DNA of 64,000 nt from Acidobacteriaceae bacterium (GTDB lineage: Bacteria; Acidobacteriota; Terriglobia; Terriglobales; Acidobacteriaceae): positions 1 through 64,000 of the forward strand of contig PLXE01000022.1 in the NCBI GenBank assembly GCA_003151335.1. Reading direction: 5' to 3'. The translations under genes and the position numbers were made by a program. The notes beneath the pieces were generated by a model that made no database searches, had not been told where the DNA came from, and worked only from the letters and a program-made list of their open reading frames with translations. Below, piece after piece: positions 25,771-34,856 of the stretch; positions within the stretch are counted from its first letter, which is position 1, and each line of letters begins with the position of its first letter.

Positions 25771-27201
25771 CTAAAACCGGTTCCACAGAAACTGGTTATA
25801 CACGTCGTGGTGGTATTGCACCTCGGGCGCTTTGACGAAGGTCCCCAGCAGCCGCGGACAGCGATCGGCCGAGGCTTGCTTCAGGTCGGCGTAGCGGCCC
25901 TTGACGTCGTCGCCGAGCATGGTAGTCGTCCACTTGGCCAGGCGGAAGTTCTCCAGCGCGGTGTAGATGTTGTCGGGCAGATAGCGCTCGGCCTGGCGCA
26001 GGTTCTTGATCTTCGCCGTCTCGCCGTCGAGTCCCGACTTGAACACCGCGTACATCACCATGTAGGGATTCGCATCCGGGCTGACCGAGCGCACTTCCAC
26101 GCGCATGCTCTTCTCGTTGCCGATGGGAATGCGGATCATGGAGCCGCGGTCCACCGCCGACGCCTTCAGCTGATTGGGCGCTTCAAAGTGCGGATCGAGC
26201 CGGCGATAGGCGTTCACGCTGGCGTTCAGCATCAGGCACAGATCGTTGCCGTGCGTGAGAATGCGGTCCACAAACGCCCAGCCCATTTTGCTCAGCTTCT
26301 CTTCGCCCTTGGCGTCCCAAAAAAGGTTCTTGCCCTTCTGGCTGACCGAAACGTTGGTGTGCATGCCGCTGCCGTTCACCCCGACCACCGGCTTGGGCAG
26401 GAACGACGCGGTGAATCCCATCTTGGTGGCCACCTGGCGGCAGATCAGCTTGTAAAGCTGGATCTGGTCGGCGGCATTCACCACTTCCGAATACGCGTAG
26501 TTAATTTCGAATTGCGACGGCGCCACCTCGGGATGGTCCTTCTCGTTCTGGAATCCCATGGCGCGCTGCACTTCGGCGGTGGTGTCGATGAAGGTGCGCA
26601 GCGGATCGCCGGGCAGCGAGTGATAGTAGCCGCCGGTATTGACGTAATCGAACTTCTGGGTCTCATGATAGTGGCGCTCGGCTTGGACGCCATCGAAGAG
26701 AAAGCCTTCAATCTCGTTGGCGGCGTTGAGGGTGTAGCCCTCGCGCTGCAAGAGCTGCTCGGCATAGGTTTTGAGCACACCGCGAATGTCGGCGGCATAC
26801 GGCGTGCCGCCCTTGTCGATGACATCGCCGAACACCAGCACTTTGCCGGGCCCAAAAATGTCGGCCGGGCCCCAGTAGAACGAGGGCCAGTCGATGCCCA
26901 GGCGGAGATCGCTCTCGCGCTGCGCGGTGAAGCCGCGGATCGAGGAGCCATCGAAGGTCAGGTTGTCCCAGCTCTTGAGCAGGAACTTTTTGTCGTAGTC
27001 CAGCATGTGCAGGCGGCCTTCCAGGTCGCTGAACAGCACGGTGACCGCCTTGATGCGCTTCTCGTCGGTCAGGTACTTCAGGCGCTCCTCCTGGACCTTA
27101 TGCAGGGGGACGCGGTTCTTGCGCTGCTCTTTGGCGCGCAAATTCAGGTCTTCGAGCTCGTCATAGGAGAGCGTGAGGAAGCTACGCAGTTCAGTGGACA
27201 T
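25771..27201 (-). CDS. glnA: Glutamine synthetase, type I
   Basis: ATP-dependent amidation of glutamate, the central ammonium-assimilation step. The 476-aa protein has TFDGSSIRGF, the Glu metal ligands in ANEIEGFLFD, NGSGMHTNVS, and the ASVNAYRRL and MIRIP regions. The stretch where adenylylated enzymes carry Tyr in NLYDLPP reads NLRQAERYLPDN here, so classic adenylylation is unlikely. ATG 27201 has GAGGAG upstream. The frame continues to 27330, but that part is a translated repeat. It is monocistronic and is preceded by a 300-base repeat-rich leader. Confidence 0.95.
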   Translation of the reverse strand: MSTELRSFLTLSYDELEDLNLRAKEQRKNRVPLHKVQEERLKYLTDEKRIKAVTVLFSDLEGRLHMLDYDKKFLLKSWDNLTFDGSSIRGFTAQRESDLRLGIDWPSFYWGPADIFGPGKVLVFGDVIDKGGTPYAADIRGVLKTYAEQLLQREGYTLNAANEIEGFLFDGVQAERHYHETQKFDYVNTGGYYHSLPGDPLRTFIDTTAEVQRAMGFQNEKDHPEVAPSQFEINYAYSEVVNAADQIQLYKLICRQVATKMGFTASFLPKPVVGVNGSGMHTNVSVSQKGKNLFWDAKGEEKLSKMGWAFVDRILTHGNDLCLMLNASVNAYRRLDPHFEAPNQLKASAVDRGSMIRIPIGNEKSMRVEVRSVSPDANPYMVMYAVFKSGLDGETAKIKNLRQAERYLPDNIYTALENFRLAKWTTTMLGDDVKGRYADLKQASADRCPRLLGTFVKAPEVQYHHDVYNQFLWNRF

Positions 27202-27510
27202 GGATCTCCTCGGAATAAATTCGGCCGGCGTGGATTCGGCCGGGTTGGATTTGGCCGGCACGGATTTGAGCGGGATAAATTCGCCCGGCTCCGGCCAGAT
27301 TGAACATGAAGATGAAATCGCGCATTGCAACGGGACTTGCTACGTTTTTGCTGATTGCGGTTTCCTTGCTGCTTGATCTGTTTTTGCTGATTGCGGTTTC
27401 CCTACTGCTTACGGACACGATCTGTTTTCGGTGATGCGGTTGCCCTGTGCTCGGGGGTGAAGTTCTTTCCCATTTGCTCGGGGTGAATCCGGGTGAAGTT
27501 CGAGGTTACA
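27202..27510 (-). promoter_or_regulatory. Repeat-rich leader of glnA
   Basis: Next to the start codon, 27215-27285 holds about five degenerate 15-bp units like TGGATTCGGCCGGCG. Further upstream GTTTTTGCTGATTGCGGTTTCC-type 22-bp direct repeats lie at 27344-27365 and 27380-27401 (36 bp apart). Beyond these are two to three GCTCGGGGTGAA-like units (27447-27500). Direct repeats phased upstream of a nitrogen gene suggest regulator sites or a structured leader. The factor is unknown. Confidence 0.45.
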
Positions 27511-27747
27511 GCCCGCCGCTTCCCCTCGCCAGTAAAAAAAGTTGATCGGAGGTATTAGGGAAATTTATGCTGGCAGCGGGCACCAATGCGGGCCGCCCTC
27601 TGTGACGGCGGTCACTGACTCCGATCTGCGTCGTATGGACAATATCAATGCTACGCGACAAGGAGCGTGCCCGCGGCACGCTGTCACAATCTGGCCGGCC
27701 CCTTTCCTTGTCCAGTTTCCCAAATAGTTGTGACCGAGGAAGAGCCC

Positions 27748-28575
27748 ATGATCTGCTTCCGAGCAATCCTCACACTAAGCCTCGCCATGGTGCTTGTGTT
27801 TACATGTCCGGTGGCAAATGCCCAGGACACAAACCCGACGGCTAGTATCCAGCAGAAACTGGCAGCACAATACCCCATCACGAAGACGACTGACGACAAA
27901 ACCGATATTGTCACCGCAGGTGCGGTTTTGGTGCTCCAGAAAGACCACTTGCTGATGTATAGCATCGCGACGCCGTACCCACCGTTGAACATCTACAAGA
28001 AGGGCAAGATCTCGCAAAGCGTTGGGAGCGGCTTTCTCCGAGATCTGGCCAACGTCATGATGACATCGGCGAATAACGCAAGTGACATTCCACAACGCAA
28101 GTTTCAGGCGGGTGAAAAATTCTGGCTCACTGCTATTCTGATCCAGAACGATGGCATCCTCTTCCAGTTTTACAGCGATCCGTACGATGGCATTCGCTAT
28201 TACGGTCAACTGAAGTTCCCGTTCCCCCGAGGGCAGGTGCCGGCGAGCGATGAAGCGTTGAAGACCATTGCGGAAGTCTTGACGGTGCAATCCAACGACG
28301 CTGCTGACGGAAATACCCAAGCGCAGCAAACTGGTTCCAGCCCGCCAGCCGGATCTTCAGCGGAAGCTGCATTGGCCCCGATCCCGCCGCCGCCGCCGCC
28401 GGCCGACGCGCCACCTCCGGCACCAAAAACAATTTCCTTAGGCCAAACCAAGGACGTGGTGGTGGCCATCTTGGGGCAGCCTACAAAGGTGGCCAAGCTG
28501 GGCGCTAAGGAGATCGATTATTACCCGGACATGAAGGTTACGTTTGTCAATAACAAGGTCACGGATGTTCAGTAG
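27748..28575 (+). CDS. Secreted protein with C-terminal BamE/SmpA-like module, 1
   Basis: A 275-aa exported protein with signal peptide (MICFRAILTLSLAMVLVFTC ending near ANA). A central part (residues ~25-175) is of unknown fold (VLQKDHLLMYSIATPYPPLN, GEKFWLTAILIQNDGILFQF). A Pro-rich linker (PPPPPPADAPPPAP) follows, and then the last ~45 residues, SLGQTKDVVVAILGQPTKVA through YPDMKVTFVNNKVTDVQ. This C-terminal module resembles the small-protein-A (BamE) fold and recurs at the end of the next gene. GAGGAAGAG precedes the ATG. A cell-envelope role is inferred. Confidence 0.7.
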   Translation: MICFRAILTLSLAMVLVFTCPVANAQDTNPTASIQQKLAAQYPITKTTDDKTDIVTAGAVLVLQKDHLLMYSIATPYPPLNIYKKGKISQSVGSGFLRDLANVMMTSANNASDIPQRKFQAGEKFWLTAILIQNDGILFQFYSDPYDGIRYYGQLKFPFPRGQVPASDEALKTIAEVLTVQSNDAADGNTQAQQTGSSPPAGSSAEAALAPIPPPPPPADAPPPAPKTISLGQTKDVVVAILGQPTKVAKLGAKEIDYYPDMKVTFVNNKVTDVQ

Positions 28576-28633
28576 CCTCCCTGCGAGTTGATTCTGGAGA
28601 ACTTCCAGGAAGGAAAGATAAGAGGAGGGTGCT

Positions 28634-30538
28634 TTGGACAGCTTATTTGTTCGCACCGTTAAGTGTTCCAGCTATCTGGCATTAGTTTTGGTAATCCTAG
28701 GTTCGGCCTGCCTCACGGCAAACGCCGACGATACGAAGAAGAAGTCCTCGGCCCCTGCGCCTGCACCGGCTAGGCCTGCGCCTGCCCCATCGAGGCCCGC
28801 ACCGGCCCCATCGAGGCCTGCGGCTGCCCCTGCCAGCCGTGCTCCAAGTACCAGCGGCGCAAGCCGCGGCCCGACCACCAGCGGCGCAAGCCACAGCCCG
28901 ACCGCCAGCGGCGCAAGCCGCGGCCCGACTACCGGCGGCGTGAGCCATGGGCCAACTACAAGCAACCCTGGCGGACCAAGGACGACCACGACCACCGGCA
29001 GTGGGAGCCGTGGTTCAACCGCCGGCAATGCCGCTGGGGGCAGGACAGCCCCGACCACCGGCAGTGGGAGCCGTGGTTCAACCGCCGGCAATGCCGCTGG
29101 GGGCAGGACAGCGCCGACCGTAGGCGGTGGGAGCCGTGGACCGACCCCCGGTAAAGCTGGGGCAACAGCGGGAGGGCGTCCCGCACCTGTTGGCAGCCAT
29201 GAAACGCACACCGCCAACGGCAGCCTGGTGCGCACCCGCGCCAACGGTACTCGCAGCGATGTGCACGATACCAAGCGAGGCATGGATGTTCATCATGGGC
29301 TGAATGGAAACCGGCGCGTGTCAGTAGAGCGGGCCGACCATTCCCGCATTGTCGCCGAACGAGGAGGGCGCGGCGGGTATGTTCAGCATCCGTATATGTA
29401 CCACGGACATGAATTCGGCCGTCGCAGTTACTACTACAACGGACGCGGCTATGATCGTTATTACCGCGGGTACTACTACGGTGGCGGTTATGTGAACGTG
29501 TATGCCCCAGCTTACTACTATGGACCCGGCTTCTACGGGTGGGCTTACAACCCGTGGCCGGCGCCGATCGTGTATTCGTGGGGATGGGGAGGATATCCTT
29601 GGTACGGATACTACGGCGGTTATTTTGCGCCGTACCCGGTTTATCCGAGCGCCGCGTACTGGTTGACCGACTATCTGATTTCTTCCTCTCTAGCAGAGGC
29701 GTATCAAGAGCAAGTAGACGATCAAGTTGCTGCTACACGTTTCGCCGGCGGATCGCCCGTTCTCACCCCGGAAGTGAAGCAGATGATCTCCGAAGAGGTT
29801 AAGCGCCAGGTTGCGTTGGAGAGTTCCGAGGCGACGGACAACGCGCAGAATAAGGACATTGACCCGGCCTCCAGCGGGATTGCCCGGATGCTGAGCGACA
29901 ACCAGACGCACGTGTTCATTGCCGGAACTTCTCTCGATCTGGTCGATACCACCGGTGGGGAGTGCGGGATCAGCCAAGGGGATGTATTGGAGGTGACGGC
30001 GGCGCCTCCACCTGGCGCCACCGCAGCCACGGCAGTCGTCCTGTGCAGCAAGGGCGGAAGGGAGTGTTCCAAGTCTGCCCAAGTCTCGGTGCCGTTCCCC
30101 GATTTGCAAGACATGCAAAACCACATGCGCGAGACCATCGATCAGGGTTTGGGCGACCTGCAATCCAAACAGGGACAAGGTGGACTGCCTCCCGCGCCGC
30201 CGTCTGCCAAGGGTCCCCCGGTGCAGTCGGCCTTTGTCGCAGCTGCTCCTGCGGCGGACCCGAATGTCGCCGCCGAACTCAAGCAGCAGACACAGGAGGC
30301 GGACCTGGCGGAGCGGGAAGTCGCCAGCGCAGTACCGCCAAGTCCCCCAGGAGTAAGCTCGCCTACCTCCGCTGCGCCATCCGCTCCGGTAAGGATCTCA
30401 CTGGGACAGACGGTCGATGAGGTGACCGCAGCGTTAGGACAGCCCAAGAGCGTGGTTGATTTAGGCGCGAAGAAGATCTACGTGTACCCTGACATGAAAG
30501 TCACGTTCAAGGGCGGTAAAGTGAGCGACGTTCAGTAA
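28634..30538 (+). CDS. Secreted low-complexity protein with C-terminal BamE/SmpA-like module, 2
   Basis: A 634-aa exported protein. The start is TTG with AGGAGG just upstream. After the signal peptide comes an Ala/Pro/Arg tract, then Gly/Ser/Thr-rich repeats, including a 63-bp tandem duplication (28991-29053, 29054-29116). A Tyr/Gly/Trp-rich segment (residues ~255-355) follows, then an alpha-helical part and a pair of Cys in GGECGISQGD and VVLCSKGGREC. It closes with SLGQTVDEVTAALGQPKSVV, similar to the end of the preceding protein. The pair probably forms one transcription unit. Low-complexity parts suggest surface exposure. Confidence 0.7.
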   Translation: MDSLFVRTVKCSSYLALVLVILGSACLTANADDTKKKSSAPAPAPARPAPAPSRPAPAPSRPAAAPASRAPSTSGASRGPTTSGASHSPTASGASRGPTTGGVSHGPTTSNPGGPRTTTTTGSGSRGSTAGNAAGGRTAPTTGSGSRGSTAGNAAGGRTAPTVGGGSRGPTPGKAGATAGGRPAPVGSHETHTANGSLVRTRANGTRSDVHDTKRGMDVHHGLNGNRRVSVERADHSRIVAERGGRGGYVQHPYMYHGHEFGRRSYYYNGRGYDRYYRGYYYGGGYVNVYAPAYYYGPGFYGWAYNPWPAPIVYSWGWGGYPWYGYYGGYFAPYPVYPSAAYWLTDYLISSSLAEAYQEQVDDQVAATRFAGGSPVLTPEVKQMISEEVKRQVALESSEATDNAQNKDIDPASSGIARMLSDNQTHVFIAGTSLDLVDTTGGECGISQGDVLEVTAAPPPGATAATAVVLCSKGGRECSKSAQVSVPFPDLQDMQNHMRETIDQGLGDLQSKQGQGGLPPAPPSAKGPPVQSAFVAAAPAADPNVAAELKQQTQEADLAEREVASAVPPSPPGVSSPTSAAPSAPVRISLGQTVDEVTAALGQPKSVVDLGAKKIYVYPDMKVTFKGGKVSDVQ

Positions 30539-30757
30539 TACAGGAGGGGGACGGTAGCTGGACAGAGCGTGTCCGGACGTGCGCCTGCAGCGCAAGCTGT
30601 TCTGACTTTAGCGCCGCGCCTCTTTTCGTTCTGCCATGGCTTAGCAAGGCGGAACTTTCCACCTTGCACAAAGCGGAACTTTTCATCCTGCGGCCTCCCC
30701 CTTCGATTTCGTTGACCCGCATCGGAACCACGACTAAGATTCGCACGACAGGTCCGC

Positions 30758-32986
30758 ATGGATCGCGAAACCATCTCGCACTACCGGCTACTGGGGAAGC
30801 TGGGCTCCGGTGGAATGGGTGTGGTTTACGCCGCTGAGGACCTGAAGCTGGGGCGCAAAGTGGCGCTTAAGTTCCTCTCGGATGAATACTCCCGCGATCC
30901 TGTTGCAGGCCATCGCTTCGAACGCGAAGCACGGGCAGCCTCGGCCCTCAATCACCCCAATATCTGCACCATTTATGAGATCGACGAGTGTGACGGCTAC
31001 CGGTTCATCGCGATGGAACTGTTGCAGGGCGCGACCCTTCGCGACCGGATCGCAGGAGAGCCGATGCAGCGTGACCCGTTGCTGGATTTCGCAATTCAAA
31101 TCATAAGCGGATTGGAAGCGGCCCACTCGGCGGAAATCATCCATCGCGATATCAAACCAGCAAACATATTTGTCACGCAACGCGGTTATGTGAAGTTGCT
31201 GGACTTCGGTCTGGCCAAACTTAGTGTCGATGCTGGGCAAGCGCTGGAGACAGCAGCAGAGACTCTATCCAGTGATGCAGTTGTGAAGGAACATTTGACC
31301 ATGCCGGGTGTGCCCTTGGGCACCGTGGCCTACATGTCGCCGGAGCAGGCTTTGGGAGAGCCGCTGGACGCGCGCAGCGATCTGTTCTCCTTCGGCGCCG
31401 TGCTGTACCAGATGGCGACCGGGCGCCACGCTTTTATCGGAAATACCTCAGCCGGGACCGTTGATGCCATCCTTCACAAGACTCCTTTGCCGATAGCCAG
31501 GCTCAACCCGGAATTACCGCCAGAGCTGCAATCCATCATCAACAAGGCGCTTGAAAAAGATCGCAATCTCCGGTATCAGACTGCAGCGGACCTCCGCTGT
31601 GATTTACTGCGGGTCAAGCGCGATTCAGAATCTTCACCTGCTTTGATGGTGACCCATGATAGGCCAACCAAACCCATACCTGAGATAGCGCCGAGCAAAG
31701 CGATCCCAAGCACCCGGCCGGAGGTGGACCCGCAAATCAGACGGAGCCGGAGAACTCTGGCCTTCGGCGCAGGAGCGCTGGCGCTGGCCGTAGTGGCGAT
31801 TCTCGCGCTGTGGTGGTGGCGAGTCACAGTCAGCAGTGCGACGGACGCAAACCTAAGAATCCAATCCAATCCGGGAGCGCAAGTCATCATCGACGAGAAG
31901 GCGTTAGGTACCGTCGCCCCCGATGGGACAGCGACCATCAAAGTCGCTCCGGGCAAGCACTCGCTCCGGTTGAGCTTGCAAGGATACGAGCCTTATTCCA
32001 CCAGTGTTACCGCGAACCAGGGCGAGCGGCAGAGCCTTATCGCGGCGCTGCATCCCCTATCGCCTCCGCTACCACCTCCTGCCGCGGAGGGCAGCTTGTT
32101 GGTGCGCAGTAACGTCACTGGGGCGGAAATTATGGTCGATGGGCAATCGAGGGGTTTTACAGAGCAAGCCAACCAGATAATGAAGGTGCCGTTGGACCAG
32201 GGAATTTACCGGATACAGCTCAAGAAACCTGGTTATAAGGATTCTGCGGAACAGCAGACGGAAATCATCGCCAACCGAGAAAACCAAGTTGGCTTCATTC
32301 TGGTTCCGTCGGCAGATTCGGCATCGGTTGCCGTACTGAAGCCATCTCCTCCGGCGATTGTGTCATTCACCGCCAGCCAGTCAAAGATCACGATGGGGCA
32401 GACCGCCAGCCTCAAATGGTCCACCCAAAATGTAACCGAGGCGCGGATCGAACCGGGTATAGGTACAGTTTCGCCCAGCGGGGCGCACGACGTCTCGCCG
32501 AGCCAAACTACCACTTACCTACTGACGGGAAAAGGGAGCGGCGGGAGCACGACCGCCAAGGTATCCCTCGCGGTCGTACCCAAATCGCTGGAAACTGGAA
32601 GTATCACCACAGCCAGCGGAAGTTCGGACGCACAAGGCATTCAAGAAACCTTGGCCAGATTTAAGGGGGCCTACGATTCCATGGATATCAATGCCCTGCG
32701 GCGAGAATGGCCGTCTCTTACCCAAACGCATGCTGATGCAATCAGAACGACTTTCGTAGGATTGAAATCGATTCGCCTGAATGACGCATGCGATGGCTTG
32801 CCCGCGATCTCTGGCGACAGGGCGATGTGGACATGCAGAGAGACTATAACCTACGTCATAAAGGGACAGCATCAAATCCCCGCGGTGCGCCATACGATCA
32901 CTTTTTATTTCAAGAGAGCTGGTGGAAAGTGGTTTGTGGATCGCCGAGAAGGAGCTGCCAATGGCAAGCCTGGTGCCCCAGGTTAG
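30758..32986 (+). CDS. Ser/Thr protein kinase with PEGA, Ig-like and NTF2-like extracellular parts
   Basis: A 742-aa membrane kinase. The catalytic domain (residues ~8-275) has LGSGGMGVV, Lys38, HRDIKPAN (Asp131) and DFG (149-151), so it should be active. A TM helix lies at ~330-352 ([20 protein letters not shown]). The outside part has two PEGA domains (~358-425 and ~445-515), an Ig-like segment ([20 protein letters not shown]) and a C-terminal NTF2/SnoaL-like domain ([32 protein letters not shown]). It probably senses an envelope signal. It is monocistronic, and a hairpin covers the stop. Confidence 0.92.
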   Translation: MDRETISHYRLLGKLGSGGMGVVYAAEDLKLGRKVALKFLSDEYSRDPVAGHRFEREARAASALNHPNICTIYEIDECDGYRFIAMELLQGATLRDRIAGEPMQRDPLLDFAIQIISGLEAAHSAEIIHRDIKPANIFVTQRGYVKLLDFGLAKLSVDAGQALETAAETLSSDAVVKEHLTMPGVPLGTVAYMSPEQALGEPLDARSDLFSFGAVLYQMATGRHAFIGNTSAGTVDAILHKTPLPIARLNPELPPELQSIINKALEKDRNLRYQTAADLRCDLLRVKRDSESSPALMVTHDRPTKPIPEIAPSKAIPSTRPEVDPQIRRSRRTLAFGAGALALAVVAILALWWWRVTVSSATDANLRIQSNPGAQVIIDEKALGTVAPDGTATIKVAPGKHSLRLSLQGYEPYSTSVTANQGERQSLIAALHPLSPPLPPPAAEGSLLVRSNVTGAEIMVDGQSRGFTEQANQIMKVPLDQGIYRIQLKKPGYKDSAEQQTEIIANRENQVGFILVPSADSASVAVLKPSPPAIVSFTASQSKITMGQTASLKWSTQNVTEARIEPGIGTVSPSGAHDVSPSQTTTYLLTGKGSGGSTTAKVSLAVVPKSLETGSITTASGSSDAQGIQETLARFKGAYDSMDINALRREWPSLTQTHADAIRTTFVGLKSIRLNDACDGLPAISGDRAMWTCRETITYVIKGQHQIPAVRHTITFYFKRAGGKWFVDRREGAANGKPGAPG

Positions 32987-33010
32987 CTGGTATGAGACGG
33001 CTGGGGCACC
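32972..33010. terminator. GGTGCCCCAG hairpin (family C, copy 2)
   Basis: GGTGCCCCAG (32972-32981) pairs perfectly with CTGGGGCACC (33001-33010), spanning the kinase stop codon. No T-run follows, so it is either a factor-dependent terminator or a dispersed repeat. Confidence 0.5.
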
Positions 33011-33036
33011 AGGCAGCGGTTGAAGGTGTACTTCTC

Positions 33037-33218
33037 GGTGGGAGCCCCCGCATTTATGTGGGGGAAGGAGCGCTTCAGCGCTCCGGTAGAAGTTCGACTT
33101 CGATCTGCGCTTTAGCGCCGGGATGGAGAAATCCCCGCTCTAAAGCCCATTTCATAATTGAACGCTTTTCCGCTGGACTGAAGTCCAGCTCCCCCTGCTA
33201 AAGCAGGGGGCTCCCACC
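33037..33218 (+). repeat. Dispersed hairpin repeat, family B, copy 1
   Basis: Bounded by a perfect 13-bp inverted repeat (GGTGGGAGCCCCC and its complement). The inside holds GGAGCGCTTCAGCGCTCC, GCGCTTTAGCGC, GGACTGAAGTCC and CCCCCTGCTAAAGCAGGGGG hairpins. A related copy lies inverted at 36590-36754. The rest of the 549-base gap (33219-33535) shows no gene. Confidence 0.8.
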
Positions 33219-33535
33219 AAAAGGCGGATGGCAGCCGGCACCAGGCCGTTGAGAGTGAGTTTCACGGAACAATCCCAAGCGCGCAACTATCCCATCCCAG
33301 CAAAACCGGCTTGGGGCACGCGGCGCCCGGCGGCCGAGTACTTGGGCGCTGATGGAGGGCTCGGGTATATTATCCGAAGTGCCCGGGTCTGGCTCGAAAT
33401 CGATGCCATCCTCGCGGCAATCATAGGGCTGGGCATTTTGCCTTTCTGCGGGATCAGATCATCCGGTTCATTTTTGCACGCCTGACAGTCTGGGCGCCTC
33501 AGGATAGTAATACCGCTGCATTGGGGAGGGAAGCT

Positions 33536-34630
33536 GTGAAACGGATACTGGGAATGGTTGCGCTTCTTGGGATGGTCTTGGTGGCCAGCGGTTGCAGCCA
33601 CAAGACCCAAACTACCGCTGTCCAAACCGTCAGGTTCGCGGTCCCTCGTAATCCGGATTCGCTGGTGGTGACGTTCGCACAGGAGAAAGGATGGTATCGA
33701 GAGGAAGGCCTGGACGTGCAATTTACCATGGTCGAGGCTGACAAAGTCCAGGAGATGCTGGCATCAGGGGCAGTGGACGTAGCTTGGAGCTCGACGACAA
33801 GCACGATGATCGCCTCGATCAAGAACCCGAACGTAGTGTACGTCTCCCCATGGAACACTTTCGACAAGGGTTTTGCGTTGATCGCGCGTCCCAATGGTCC
33901 CTTGAAGTCCGTGGACGAACTCAACAAGTCAACACCGAGTTACGTGGAGGCGGTCCGCCTCGCCGCCGCACAGTTGCGCGGCAAAACCGTGATCACCACC
34001 GCTAATACTGACATGGAGCGGGCCGTCGCCTCGGTTGTCGCGCGCGGGGACCTGATCTATAGAAACGTGAGAATCATCGACTTTCCACCTGACGAGGGGC
34101 TCGCAGCCTTCTTGTCAGGAAAGGGCGATGCGTACCTGGGAGGCATTCCCCAAAGGACCAGCGCGGTCCAGCAAGGGATGGTAGTGGTACTGAGCGGTTT
34201 CGATCTTGGTCCGGCGCCGATTAACGGGTTGGTGACTTCCAGGGCATATCTCAAGGGCCATGAAGACGTGCTCATGAAAATGATGAAAGTGTGGTTTCGT
34301 ACCGCGACCTATACCAACTCGCACACGGACGAGGTTGGCGCCTATATAGCTGCCCAGCTCAACCGGGATGGCGGAGCTCACTATGATGTCGCCGATTTTA
34401 GTAGGGACTGGAACGGGCTTGAGCATTTTGTCGACTCGCCGCAGTATGCCCAGAACGACATCTTCGATAGGAAGGGGAATAATTATTGGCGGCGCCGCTG
34501 GGATGAAGACAACAAGTACTATTACATTACCAGAAGATCGACCCCCTACTCGGTGTCTTCAGACGGAATATTCGTAGCCGATACGATGCAGATCAAGTTT
34601 ATCCAACGCTACGGTAAGGGACCTTTTTAG
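33536..34630 (+). CDS. ABC-type solute-binding lipoprotein (SsuA/TauA/NMT1-like)
   Basis: A 364-aa periplasmic binding protein anchored by lipobox VASGC (Cys20). The body resembles nitrate/sulfonate/taurine-type binding proteins: VRFAVPRNPDSLVVTFAQEK, GWYREEGLDVQF, a GAVDVAWSSTTS loop, and LRGKTVITTANTDMERAVAS with a hinge. GTG 33536 with GGGGAGGG upstream gives the lipoprotein signal. No permease or ATPase gene is adjacent, so the protein is an orphan that either shares a distant transporter or acts as a receptor. The ligand is unknown. Confidence 0.8.
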   Translation: MKRILGMVALLGMVLVASGCSHKTQTTAVQTVRFAVPRNPDSLVVTFAQEKGWYREEGLDVQFTMVEADKVQEMLASGAVDVAWSSTTSTMIASIKNPNVVYVSPWNTFDKGFALIARPNGPLKSVDELNKSTPSYVEAVRLAAAQLRGKTVITTANTDMERAVASVVARGDLIYRNVRIIDFPPDEGLAAFLSGKGDAYLGGIPQRTSAVQQGMVVVLSGFDLGPAPINGLVTSRAYLKGHEDVLMKMMKVWFRTATYTNSHTDEVGAYIAAQLNRDGGAHYDVADFSRDWNGLEHFVDSPQYAQNDIFDRKGNNYWRRRWDEDNKYYYITRRSTPYSVSSDGIFVADTMQIKFIQRYGKGPF

Positions 34631-34676
34631 TAGCTTACCAACCGGCGCCTTCGATCCCACGAAAATAAACTATCTG

Positions 34677-34718
34677 GGTGCCCCGTTCTAGCCCGGTTTT
34701 GGCTAGGGCGGGGCAGTT
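34677..34718 (+). terminator. Hairpin after the binding-protein gene (family C, copy 3)
   Basis: GCCCCG and CTAGCC pair with GGCTAG and CGGGGC around CGGTTTT. The design and opening (GGGTGCCCC) match the hairpin after glnA. It lies 47 bases after the stop. Confidence 0.55.
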
Positions 34719-34856
34719 GCCGGCTTGGTAATGCGAACCCGCAGCGGCATTCCTAAACGTACCCAAGTTCGACCCTGCGCATCCCTGAAACTCCGCTTTG
34801 TGTCCGCCGTCACCGACTGGCCTGCCGCGCTTTTCCTACACTGGGCGTGGCTGCCC

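Noticed and set aside
25705-27303. 532-aa open frame opposite glnA (also 563 aa opposite the MFS gene and 453 aa opposite the S41-like gene)
   Set aside because: These are GC-rich antisense shadows of clear genes, with His/Arg/Gly-rich low-information translations and no start signals.
33228-33485. 85-aa ORF upstream of the binding protein
   Set aside because: It has no ribosome site, is composed of repeat-adjacent DNA and has no protein-like pattern.
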